Source: Clostridiales bacterium (GTDB lineage Bacteria; Bacillota; Clostridia; Lachnospirales; Anaerotignaceae). Taken from it: a DNA stretch of 27,478 nt. Positions 7,965 to 14,693 of this stretch are shown here, in pieces. Under the pieces are notes generated by a model. That model did no database searches. It was given only the letters and a program-made list of their open reading frames with translations, and was not told the DNA's origin. The stretch lies in the NCBI GenBank assembly GCA_019423725.1, contig JAHZAW010000053.1, positions 35,229 through 62,706 on the forward strand. The letters are read 5' to 3'. The position numbers were made by a program, and so were the translations under genes. Position 1 is the first letter of the stretch; every line of letters starts with the position of its first letter.

Positions 7965-7992
7965 ATAATACCACACGTCCTTAAAAATTCAA
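7965..7992 (-). promoter_or_regulatory. Promoter of the 7.8 kb RNA
   Basis: TTGAAT (7992-7987), a 16-nt spacer and TATTAT (7970-7965), immediately after the terminator of the glycosylase unit. An overlapping second TATTAT three bases on is also possible. Confidence 0.55.
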
Positions 7993-8015
7993 GTCTTTTT
8001 TTGAAATTTAACATT

Positions 8016-8046
8016 AAAAATACCAGGCAGGTATTATCCTGCCTGG
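8016..8046 (-). terminator. Intrinsic terminator after the glycosylase gene
   Basis: A 9-bp perfect stem CCAGGCAGG / CCTGCCTGG with loop ATAATA is followed leftward by TATTTTTA. It begins 3 nt after the glycosylase stop codon. Confidence 0.85.
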
Positions 8047-8049
8047 CTT

Positions 8050-8925
8050 TTAAGCTCCAATCTTAAACTGTCTGGCGTAATTGAACAGATACTGCTGGGC
8101 ATATCCAGCATACTCGCCAAAACATTCATCCGCTTTTTTATGTATCTCCTTTATTCCGACCTCATTGCCATTGAAATAAAGTTCGCTCATTATCCTCTTT
8201 ACCCATACGTCCGTGGGGAATGTCTCGCATCTTCCGAAGGAAAACATCATGGTGCAGTCAGCCACCTTAGGACCAACGCCCTTTATCTCCATGAGTCTTT
8301 TCCTGAGGGTATCGGTGTCTGCGCCATTGTCATCCAGGTCTATCTGGCCGTTAAGCACCTTTTCCACGGCGTCCATTATATATTTCGCCCTGAATCCGGT
8401 CTTGCACTGCATAAGTCCCGCTTCATCGGCTGCGGCAAGCTCCTGGGGCTCAGGGAAGGAATAATAGGCCGCTCCATTGAACTCTCCTATATATTTTCCA
8501 TACTTCTCACTTATATTACCTATGACCTTTTTTATCATGGGTATCCTGTTGTTCTGGGAAATGATAAAGGATATAAGACATTCAAACCTTTCCTGGTTAA
8601 GTATCCTTATGCCCGGTGCATAGGCAATGGCTTTTCTGAGTATCTCATCGTTTTCAGATATTTTAAGCTTTATGCCCATATAATTCCTGTCCAGGTCAAA
8701 GTATCCCTTCCATATATCATTGAATTCCTTTTCGGTCGTATCTGCAAATACTATGTCGTCTCCGTCCTGGTAGATATTTAATATCCTTCCAAAGGCAATG
8801 ACTATATAGTTTTCCTCATCGATTTTTTCAAAGCGGAAACACTGTCCGCATTCAAGGGTCTGGGAAATAACAAAGCTGTCATATTCCGTAAGTACTATGT
8901 CCTTTCCCCTGACAATGTATTTCAT
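8050..8925 (-). CDS. 8-oxoguanine DNA glycosylase (OGG1 type)
   Basis: The 291-residue protein has an OGG-type N-terminal domain (about 10-110, with QTLECGQCFRF) and a helix-hairpin-helix GPD domain. The hairpin LMEIKGVGPKVADC carries the catalytic lysine Lys220, and FPTDVWV carries the catalytic Asp239, matching the arrangement of human OGG1. It would remove 8-oxoguanine and cut the abasic site. The ribosome site GGAGTG overlaps the end of the preceding lipoprotein gene, and only 6 bp separate the two genes, so they are cotranscribed. The terminator at 8016-8046 follows. Confidence 0.92.
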   Translation of the reverse strand: MKYIVRGKDIVLTEYDSFVISQTLECGQCFRFEKIDEENYIVIAFGRILNIYQDGDDIVFADTTEKEFNDIWKGYFDLDRNYMGIKLKISENDEILRKAIAYAPGIRILNQERFECLISFIISQNNRIPMIKKVIGNISEKYGKYIGEFNGAAYYSFPEPQELAAADEAGLMQCKTGFRAKYIMDAVEKVLNGQIDLDDNGADTDTLRKRLMEIKGVGPKVADCTMMFSFGRCETFPTDVWVKRIMSELYFNGNEVGIKEIHKKADECFGEYAGYAQQYLFNYARQFKIGA

Positions 8926-8931
8926 ATTTTA

Positions 8932-10224
8932 TCACTCCAGATCAAGCAGTATAAATGTAGGAGGATTGCTTGAGAGGCTCTGAAGCCTGCTCAATGCCTC
9001 ATAATAATCCACTACCCAGTAGCACTCCCAAGTTCCGTTATTATTATGGCAGAGGAACCTCTTTCCACTGTCAGTTATCATATAACAGAAATCTTCGGTG
9101 CCGCAGAAATAATAGAAAGTATCATCCTTAGCATAGAATCCAGCCTTAGTAAGGGCATCCATCACAGCGGTATAATCCGTGAGCATGGTGTAATCCTTTA
9201 TAGAATATGAAGGAAGCATATCCATATTGAAGTCAGGCAGGTTCTTATTTACCGTTACAGGCAGCCTTCCTTCGGACTCGAGGTCGTCCATTACAACTTC
9301 CCATATACCATTATCATATCTGAGTATATATTCCCTGATGGTGGCCGAATTTGCCCTGGCACTCAGGACCACAAAGGCATATTTGTCATCCACCGATATA
9401 CTCCTTACAAAGTACTGCTCATATTTGCTCTCATACATCCTGATGCAGCTGAGTATCCTGTCATACTCGCTGTTGGACGGAGTAAGTCGTCTTACTGTTC
9501 CATGGTTCATGGAATATGAGGCCATAAGTGAATTATAGGCACTGGTGCTCATACTTCCGTAAGAGCCATTTGCCGATGTAAATATGTATTTATCCTCACT
9601 GGGATGCTTCATAAAAGCAAACACAGTAAATTCTCTGTCAGTTCCTGCTATATAAACTCCGCTGCCTCCATAGGTGGCTATATTCCTTCCATACATAAGC
9701 ATTATGGATATATTGGAAGATGTAGATGAAGATGAAAGTTTTCCTTCACTGACCAGATAGTCCGTTGTTATCTGGGTGCTGGCAGCGTAATTATATAAAT
9801 AACCGTTTTTAGTTATAACTCTGGTCTTTGTATAATATTCCGTGTAATAATTCTGTCCCGCCTTTGCCGTACTTTCAAGCTTTGTCCAGTAGGAAGACAG
9901 AGACGGGTCCTTATAGGGCCTTGATGATGATGTCTGGCCTCCGCTCTGGCTGCCGCTGGTGCTGCTGTTTCCAGAAGGACCTGCATTCACCTCATTTTGG
10001 TCGTCTTGCTGGGCTGTATTATTCTCGACACTGTCGTCGGGTTTATCAGCATCTGTCAGTGTCTCATCCTGCAGATCGTTTTTATTTTCTTCAAAGTTTC
10101 CGCCGCTTTCGATATTTTTTTCCGGTTCATCATCATCGTGGCTGCATCCGGAAAGAGCTACACAGGACGCACATACTACCAGCAGCATTCTTACAAATAT
10201 ATATTTAAACCTTTCAGTTATCAC
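8932..10224 (-). CDS. Lipoprotein of unknown function, Asp/Ser-rich linker
   Basis: I do not recognise the family. I choose a GTG start at 10224 because AAAAGGAAG lies 6 nt upstream; an ATG at 10257 has poorer spacing and the frame is open to 10290. From this start a signal peptide with basic residues (ITERFKYIFVR) and hydrophobic core ends in the lipobox LSGC, with Cys27 as the lipidated residue. A long acidic and then Ser/Gly-rich linker (about residues 28-105) tethers a globular domain rich in Tyr and aromatic residues (about 110-430). The protein would sit on the outer face of the membrane. The start overlaps the preceding acidic-protein gene by 11 nt, which indicates coupling, and the glycosylase gene follows after 6 bp. 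No catalytic motif is evident. Confidence 0.8.
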   Translation of the reverse strand: MITERFKYIFVRMLLVVCASCVALSGCSHDDDEPEKNIESGGNFEENKNDLQDETLTDADKPDDSVENNTAQQDDQNEVNAGPSGNSSTSGSQSGGQTSSSRPYKDPSLSSYWTKLESTAKAGQNYYTEYYTKTRVITKNGYLYNYAASTQITTDYLVSEGKLSSSSTSSNISIMLMYGRNIATYGGSGVYIAGTDREFTVFAFMKHPSEDKYIFTSANGSYGSMSTSAYNSLMASYSMNHGTVRRLTPSNSEYDRILSCIRMYESKYEQYFVRSISVDDKYAFVVLSARANSATIREYILRYDNGIWEVVMDDLESEGRLPVTVNKNLPDFNMDMLPSYSIKDYTMLTDYTAVMDALTKAGFYAKDDTFYYFCGTEDFCYMITDSGKRFLCHNNNGTWECYWVVDYYEALSRLQSLSSNPPTFILLDLE

Positions 10225-10639
10225 TGTATTCTTCCTTTTTATCTGCAATTGTTTCATAAACTGAGACCAGCTCCTTTTTATGCAATTCAAGCAGTTTTTT
10301 TATCTTTTCTTCCATAAGTTCCGTATCATCATTAAACTTGAATTTCACTACCCATACGGGATTATATCCTCCGTCCTCTTCAGTTACGGATTCAGCCTCC
10401 GCCATTACCGTTTCCGGATCATAGTAGTCGAATATGGCATCATATTCCCAGTCTTCAACATCCCTTCCGGTGGTCAGCTTAAGGTATACATAAAGGCCAT
10501 CCTCTTCCTCCGAAGCGTAAGCATTACAAATCAGGCCGTCTTCATCATCAACGGCATAACATCCCAGTTCCTTTTCCAGAAAACCGGTTTCCTTATCCCT
10601 GAGCATTATAACAATAAAAGTCTCATCCATATTGTCCAT
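10214..10639 (-). CDS. Acidic cytosolic protein of unknown function (possibly DUF6762-like)
   Basis: The ATG at 10639 (GGGAG 8 nt upstream) gives 141 residues; a TTG five codons earlier is open but overlaps the ribosome site. The product is strongly acidic, has no signal peptide or membrane segment, and contains the phrases RDKETGFLEKELGCYAV, TTGRDVEDWEYDAIFDYYD and a C-terminal helix rich in Glu and Lys. It resembles short Clostridia proteins that I remember as DUF6762, but I cannot check this. It is the first gene of a three-gene unit with the lipoprotein and the DNA glycosylase, read from the promoter at 10699-10727. Confidence 0.8.
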   Translation of the reverse strand: MDNMDETFIVIMLRDKETGFLEKELGCYAVDDEDGLICNAYASEEEDGLYVYLKLTTGRDVEDWEYDAIFDYYDPETVMAEAESVTEEDGGYNPVWVVKFKFNDDTELMEEKIKKLLELHKKELVSVYETIADKKEEYSDN

Positions 10640-10698
10640 ATATATTACTCCCAATACCTAAAAAACGGCACAATCCGCCTATCTTAATCAATTAATAC

Positions 10699-10727
10699 AT
10701 TATAAACCAAAAAAATTACCATTGCAA
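10699..10727 (-). promoter_or_regulatory. Promoter of the acidic protein-lipoprotein-glycosylase unit
   Basis: TTGCAA (10727-10722), a 17-nt spacer and TATAAT (10704-10699), about 60 nt before the first start codon. Confidence 0.7.
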
Positions 10728-10787
10728 TAAAATAAGATTTACAAATTACTTAAGGTTTGGTTATGCACAGCCCGCAAATCGGCCATT

Positions 10788-11039
10788 TCAGCCCTGAAGC
10801 CCATCTGCCTGTCTTTCCATGTTCTCTACAACTACATCATAAATATCACCCTTGGAAGCACAATATTCCAGTACTTTCCATGGTGTATTCGTATGAAAAT
10901 GTACCTTAATAAGTTCTTCATCTCCGACTGCTATGAGACAGTCTCCCTCTATATTATTCATTATATAATCATGTATCTCATCCTCAGAAAGATCTTTTCC
11001 CTCTATGAGGAGCTGTGTATCATATTTGTAATCTATCAT
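10788..11039 (-). CDS. Small orphan protein resembling the C-terminal end of FakA/YloV (DAK phosphatase-like domain)
   Basis: The 83-residue product resembles the last part of FakA/YloV, the fatty-acid kinase subunit with a DAK2 domain. Seen here are YDTQLLIEGKDLSEDEI, then GDCLIAVGDEELIKVHFHTN, then PWKVLEYCASKGDI and the ending VVENMERQ, all typical of the C-terminal FakA segment. The kinase (DAK2) domain is absent, yet the gene is not an obvious decay remnant: it has its own promoter with 17-nt spacing (11104-11132), a GAGTGG ribosome site and an intact frame. Function is unknown; it might bind an acyl or phosphorylated ligand or a partner protein. Homology is judged by eye. Confidence 0.75.
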   Translation of the reverse strand: MIDYKYDTQLLIEGKDLSEDEIHDYIMNNIEGDCLIAVGDEELIKVHFHTNTPWKVLEYCASKGDIYDVVVENMERQADGLQG

Positions 11040-11103
11040 ATTTATCCACTCTTTTCATTTTATATGCCCATTCTTCCTATATTTCCATTCTTCAGGCGAA
11101 GTT

Positions 11104-11132
11104 ATTGTAGCATTTTTAAAAATAAAAAGCAA
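11104..11132 (-). promoter_or_regulatory. Promoter of the orphan FakA-C-like gene
   Basis: TTGCTT (11132-11127), a 17-nt spacer and TACAAT (11109-11104), directly after the gdhA terminator. Confidence 0.65.
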
Positions 11133-11137
11133 ATATT

Positions 11138-11167
11138 AAAACAGCCCCTGCCTATACTGGCAGGGGC
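11138..11167 (-). terminator. Intrinsic terminator of gdhA
   Basis: A perfect 9-bp GC-rich stem GCCCCTGCC / GGCAGGGGC with a 6-nt loop is followed leftward by TGTTTTAAT. It lies about 40 nt after the gdhA stop. Confidence 0.85.
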
Positions 11168-11208
11168 CGCGGTTATTACTTACTACTTTTTTTAACGTAT
11201 TTAAAGGA

Positions 11209-12540
11209 TTATACAATACCCTGAGCGAGCATAGCATCTGCAACCTTCTTGAATCCGGCAATGTTAGCTCCTACAACGAAGTTGTTCTCATAACCGTATT
11301 CTTTAGCAGCTGCTGACATTTCTTTGTAGATGTTTACCATGATGCCTTTAAGTTTAGCGTCAACTTCTTCAAAAGTCCAGCTGAGTCTCTGGCTGTTCTG
11401 GCTCATCTCAAGAGCTGATGTTGCAACACCGCCGGCATTTGCAGCCTTAGCAGGTGCGAAAAGAACACCATTCTTAAGGAATACATCGATTGCTTCAAGT
11501 GAGCTGGGCATGTTTGCACCTTCACCTACAGCATAGCATCCGTTTGCAACAAGTGTCTTTGCATCTTCTTCAAGAAGCTCGTTCTGTGTTGCGCATGGAA
11601 GAGCGATATCACATTTAACTGTCCAAACGCCCTTGCCTTCATGATACTCTGCGTTGGGTCTGTACTGAAGGTACTCTTTGATACGTCCACGTTTAACTTC
11701 CTTGATCTCTTTAACAGCGTCAAGGTCGATACCGTCTTTATCATAAACCCATCCGTTTGAGTCAGAAAGTGTTACTACCTTAGCGCCAAGCTGCATAGCC
11801 TTTTCAGCTGCGTAAATGGCAACGTTTCCGGCACCTGAGATTGTAACTGTCTGGCCTTCAAGAGTCTTTCCAGCTGCTTTGAGCATCTCATCAACAATAT
11901 ATACAAGACCGTATCCTGTAGCCTGTGTACGAACAAGTGATCCGCCGTATGTAAGACCTTTTCCTGTTAAAACGCCTTCATACTTGCCTGTGATCTTCTT
12001 GTACTGTCCGTAAAGGTAGCCGATCTCTCTTCCGCCTACACCGATGTCACCAGCGGGAACGTCAACGTCAGCGCCGATGTATTTGCAGAGCTCTGTCATG
12101 AAGCTCTGGCAGAATCTCATAACTTCGTTATCTGATTTTCCTTTGGGATCGAAGTCAGAACCACCCTTGCCGCCGCCAATGGGAAGGCCTGTAAGAGAGT
12201 TCTTGAAGATCTGCTCAAATCCAAGGAATTTGATAACGCCAAGGTTTACTGAAGGATGGAAACGAAGTCCTCCTTTGTAGGGTCCGATAGCGCTTGAGAA
12301 CTGTACTCTGTAACCTTTGTTAACATGTACTTTTCCTGCGTCATCTACCCAGGGAACTCTGAACATAATAACACGTTCAGGCTCAACAAGTCTCTCAAGA
12401 AGAGCGACGTTCTGATATCTTTCATCCTTCTCGATGATAGGCTTGAGTGAATTAAGAACTTCCGTAGCTGCCTGATGGAATTCAGGTTCGCCGGGATTTT
12501 TCTTAATAAGTTCAGCCAATACTGAATCTACATAGCTCAT
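11209..12540 (-). CDS. gdhA: NADP-type glutamate dehydrogenase
   Basis: The enzyme interconverts 2-oxoglutarate plus ammonium and glutamate. The 443-residue length is that of hexameric bacterial GdhA. The substrate-binding Lys89 lies in GPYKGGLRFH, and the catalytic lysine Lys125 in GGGKGGSDFDPKGK. The dinucleotide-binding motif is SGAGNVA (about residue 236), followed by TLSDSNGWVY, typical of the NADP-type group. It is a single-gene unit with a strong promoter and terminator. Codons look optimised for high expression (many Ile ATC and Lys AAG, few Ile ATA) in contrast to neighbours. Confidence 0.96.
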   Translation of the reverse strand: MSYVDSVLAELIKKNPGEPEFHQAATEVLNSLKPIIEKDERYQNVALLERLVEPERVIMFRVPWVDDAGKVHVNKGYRVQFSSAIGPYKGGLRFHPSVNLGVIKFLGFEQIFKNSLTGLPIGGGKGGSDFDPKGKSDNEVMRFCQSFMTELCKYIGADVDVPAGDIGVGGREIGYLYGQYKKITGKYEGVLTGKGLTYGGSLVRTQATGYGLVYIVDEMLKAAGKTLEGQTVTISGAGNVAIYAAEKAMQLGAKVVTLSDSNGWVYDKDGIDLDAVKEIKEVKRGRIKEYLQYRPNAEYHEGKGVWTVKCDIALPCATQNELLEEDAKTLVANGCYAVGEGANMPSSLEAIDVFLKNGVLFAPAKAANAGGVATSALEMSQNSQRLSWTFEEVDAKLKGIMVNIYKEMSAAAKEYGYENNFVVGANIAGFKKVADAMLAQGIV

Positions 12541-12605
12541 TAAAATTTCCCCCTAAGATATTTATTTTTTCGCCTGTCCGAATAGGGGCCGGCTTATTGA
12601 GTATT

Positions 12606-12634
12606 ATTATATACACTTTAGAGCTATATAGCAA
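12606..12634 (-). promoter_or_regulatory. Sigma-A-type promoter of gdhA
   Basis: TTGCTA (12634-12629), a 17-nt spacer and TATAAT (12611-12606), giving a leader of about 60 nt. Confidence 0.75.
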
Positions 12635-12776
12635 TAAAATTATTCAAATTATGATATTTTTTTATACTTTCAATAATTTTGATATCCTTCTACATGCAAA
12701 AAATTTAATTTTTGCCCATAAATACGTTGTGCTTTAGCACTAATTTCCCAAATAAATTTAATAGTTCATAATTTTA

Positions 12777-12785
12777 TGGTATACT
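12777..12785 (+). promoter_or_regulatory. Extended -10 promoter of the EFR1 gene
   Basis: TGG followed by TATACT forms an extended -10 about 34 nt before the start codon; no good -35 is seen at normal spacing. Confidence 0.5.
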
Positions 12786-12818
12786 GTTATATATATTTTT
12801 GAAATTGGAGGTATCAAT

Positions 12819-13586
12819 ATGATATTATATTTCAGCGGCACCGGTAACAGCAGGCATGCGGCAGAACTTATTCATTCCGTAACAGGCGGAGATATAATTT
12901 CCATTAATGATATTATCAAAAACTCAAAACCTGCTGTTTTTGATTCAGAACTTCCATATGTTATCGTATGTCCCACCTATGCCTGGAGAGTGCCCAGGAT
13001 AGTTGAAGAATTCATCATGAATGCTGAATTTAAAGGAAATAAAAGGATCTATTTCGTTCTTACCTGCGGCGACAGCGCCGGAGATGCCTGGAGTTACGCC
13101 AAAGAACTGGCACATAGAAAAAAACTTATTTTCAAAGGTCTCAGATCAGTTGTCATGCCTGAGAATTACATAGCTCTTTTCAGCGCTCCTTCTCCCGAAA
13201 AGGCTGAGGAGATAATCCAAAAGGCTGACAAGGATCTGCTGATAACCGCAAAAAGGATAAACAACTCCTCTCCCATAAGGGACAGCGTTGGATTTGGCGG
13301 TAAAATACTAAGCCGTATAGCCAACCCATTTTTCTATTCTTTCATCGTTAAAGCAGATGGTTTTAAAGCCTCTGAACAGTGCATATCCTGCGGAAAATGC
13401 GTGGAAGTATGCCCTCTTAACAACATTACTCTTCAGGATGGCAGACCCGTATGGGGCAAAAACTGCACCCACTGTATGGCCTGCATCTGTCTTTGTCCCC
13501 AGGAAGCCATCGACTATAAAAATAAAACCGTTGGAAAACAAAGATACCACTTTGATGATATTGATGAAACTGAAGATGAAGAATAA
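12819..13586 (+). CDS. EFR1 family flavodoxin-ferredoxin fusion protein
   Basis: The 255-residue protein joins a flavodoxin-like N-terminal domain (residues 1-150), with the FMN phosphate loop FSGTGNSRHAA and the CPTYAWRVPR segment, to a bacterial ferredoxin domain. Two [4Fe-4S] motifs are complete: Cys188, 191, 194, 198 and Cys216, 219, 222, 226. Such EFR1-type proteins are cytosolic electron carriers frequent in Clostridia; the partner enzyme is not evident from this context. Ribosome site TTGGAGG precedes the ATG. The gene stands alone, divergent from gdhA, and ends in a strong terminator. Confidence 0.93.
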   Translation: MILYFSGTGNSRHAAELIHSVTGGDIISINDIIKNSKPAVFDSELPYVIVCPTYAWRVPRIVEEFIMNAEFKGNKRIYFVLTCGDSAGDAWSYAKELAHRKKLIFKGLRSVVMPENYIALFSAPSPEKAEEIIQKADKDLLITAKRINNSSPIRDSVGFGGKILSRIANPFFYSFIVKADGFKASEQCISCGKCVEVCPLNNITLQDGRPVWGKNCTHCMACICLCPQEAIDYKNKTVGKQRYHFDDIDETEDEE

Positions 13587-13624
13587 AAAACAGGCTCTGA
13601 TATGATTATCAGAGCCTGTTTTTG
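13586..13624 (+). terminator. Intrinsic terminator of the EFR1 gene
   Basis: The stem AAAAACAGGCTCTGATA / TATCAGAGCCTGTTTTT has a 4-nt loop and T-rich 3' end; it overlaps the stop codon by one base. It may also work leftward. Confidence 0.9.
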
Positions 13625-13671
13625 TCTATATAACTGTACTGTTTTTGCTGGTCCTATGCCCGAATAAGGGC

Positions 13672-13702
13672 AAAAAACAACGGTCTGATTCTTCAGGCCG
13701 TT
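13672..13702 (-). terminator. Intrinsic terminator of the probable 6S RNA
   Basis: Leftward stem AACGGCCTGA / TCAGACCGTT (one G-U pair), loop AGAA, followed by GTTTTTTG. Confidence 0.85.
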
Positions 13703-13908
13703 TAAATTTAATCCCGGGATGTCGTTGCCTGCCTTTTGACACCTAGCCTTAGCTAGGTGGGTGTCCGCAGATAAAATTCTGCAATCCGCTGCCCAAAGGG
13801 AATTATCTTGCGGTCCTGCATAAGTTCTTTTCGTCTTGGACTCCCGTATTTCAAATGTAGGTTCAAAATAAACAGGATGTCGAGCATCCCCGGAAACTTT
13901 ATTTTCTT
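13672..13908 (-). ncRNA. ssrS: Probable 6S RNA (RNA polymerase-binding regulatory RNA)
   Basis: A leftward transcript of about 235 nt is bounded by a promoter (13943-13915) and a terminator (hairpin 13679-13702). The RNA contains TTGAACCTACATTTGAAATA and GGGAGTCC, which I associate with Firmicutes 6S RNAs. Its 5' segment TCCGGGGATG can pair with the 3' segment CATCCCGGGA (9 of 10 positions) as a closing stem. Inner hairpins include GTCC/GGAC, CCGC/GCGG, GCAG/CTGC and CACCTAGC/GCTAGGTG. 6S RNA mimics an open promoter and holds the sigma-A holoenzyme. It has no ribosome site or ORF. I cannot run a covariance model, so the family name is an inference. Confidence 0.68.
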
Positions 13909-13914
13909 GTGCTT

Positions 13915-13943
13915 ATTATACTACGATTATCTATTAAATTCAA
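13915..13943 (-). promoter_or_regulatory. Promoter of the probable 6S RNA
   Basis: TTGAAT (13943-13938), a 17-nt spacer and perfect TATAAT (13920-13915). From here to the lspA stop (13944-14053) I see only AT-rich sequence with a weak TTTCATA/TATGAAA hairpin at 14024-14041. Confidence 0.75.
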
Positions 13944-14053
13944 TATCATAATTTTATATTAGGTTAAATAATGCATAATAATTGCTTAAAATTTTTTTAC
14001 ATTCCAGGTATAACTTTACTATATTTCATAATAATATGAAACATATTCATATT

Positions 14054-14491
14054 TCATCTGAACAGTGATCTTAAAACAACTATTATGCCGCCAAGGGATG
14101 CCGTAACATCCGCAATGTTAAAAACAGGAAGTTTTCCCGCTTTTATGTACAGAAAATCCGTTACCTCTCCGTTTTTTATCCTCTCAGCTAAATTTCCCAG
14201 TCCGCCGCCGAGTATAAGGGCAGCTCCGGCCTTATCTATGGGCTTTGCTCCTATCCTTATAAGATGCAGGAGATATACAGCCACTGCTCCCACGGCTGCC
14301 AGTGAAGCTGTAAGCACCATTTTCTTTTTGTCTTCAAATTTATTATATGCCAGGCCCTTGTTTTTTATGTGCCATAAATAGAACCTGCCCTTTACCTGTT
14401 TTTTCTCACCGGTCTTCATGTATTTTTTCACAGTCTGTTTTGATCCCAGATCCACTAAAGCGGCGAATATAGATAATAAAATATATCTCAT
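14054..14491 (-). CDS. lspA: Lipoprotein signal peptidase (signal peptidase II), divergent
   Basis: LspA cuts signal peptides from prolipoproteins in the membrane. I choose the ATG at 14491 because GGAG lies 9 nt upstream; the frame is open further to 14524. The 145-residue protein has four hydrophobic segments. The two catalytic aspartates are present: Asp112 in EVTDFL and Asp128 in FNIADV, with Asn100 and Arg104 in GNLAERI and Asp14 in the first helix. The family's NxGAAF segment reads NKGLAYNKF, and GN..DR has Glu for Asp, so it is a divergent member. A second LspA elsewhere is possible. It is monocistronic; the lipoprotein at 8932 could be a substrate. Confidence 0.88.
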   Translation of the reverse strand: MRYILLSIFAALVDLGSKQTVKKYMKTGEKKQVKGRFYLWHIKNKGLAYNKFEDKKKMVLTASLAAVGAVAVYLLHLIRIGAKPIDKAGAALILGGGLGNLAERIKNGEVTDFLYIKAGKLPVFNIADVTASLGGIIVVLRSLFR

Positions 14492-14514
14492 TTTTATCAA
14501 CTCCGTTTTTACTA

Positions 14515-14543
14515 AGTATAGCAAAAGTGATTTGTGTTTACAA
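14515..14543 (-). promoter_or_regulatory. Promoter of lspA
   Basis: TTGTAA (14543-14538), a 17-nt spacer ending in TGC, and TATACT (14520-14515), an extended -10. Confidence 0.65.
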
Positions 14544-14609
14544 TACCTGTATATGGCTGACAGCTGCAGTAAGTATCAGGATAAATACCAATTTGTCGGC
14601 TTATCGAAC

Positions 14610-14638
14610 TTGCTATACACCAATTATTGTATTATAAT
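14610..14638 (+). promoter_or_regulatory. Sigma-A-type promoter of fba
   Basis: TTGCTA (14610-14615), a 17-nt spacer and perfect TATAAT (14633-14638). Confidence 0.8.
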
Positions 14639-14693
14639 TTTAATGTAAGTTATTGCTTTATAAAAATGGTTCTTGAGAAAGGAGTTTTTTAAA

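Noticed and set aside
7736..7984. Rightward 82-codon open frame across the 7.8 kb gap
   Set aside because: It has no ribosome site, runs through a perfect terminator hairpin and resembles no family; a leftward RNA explains the region better.
8140..8781. Rightward 213-codon frame opposite the glycosylase gene
   Set aside because: Antisense shadow; the minus-strand product has the intact catalytic Lys and Asp of OGG1.
10214..10290. Lipoprotein start at 10290 or 10257
   Set aside because: The GTG at 10224 has a better spaced ribosome site and leaves a compact signal peptide; earlier starts give long N-terminal extensions and larger overlaps.
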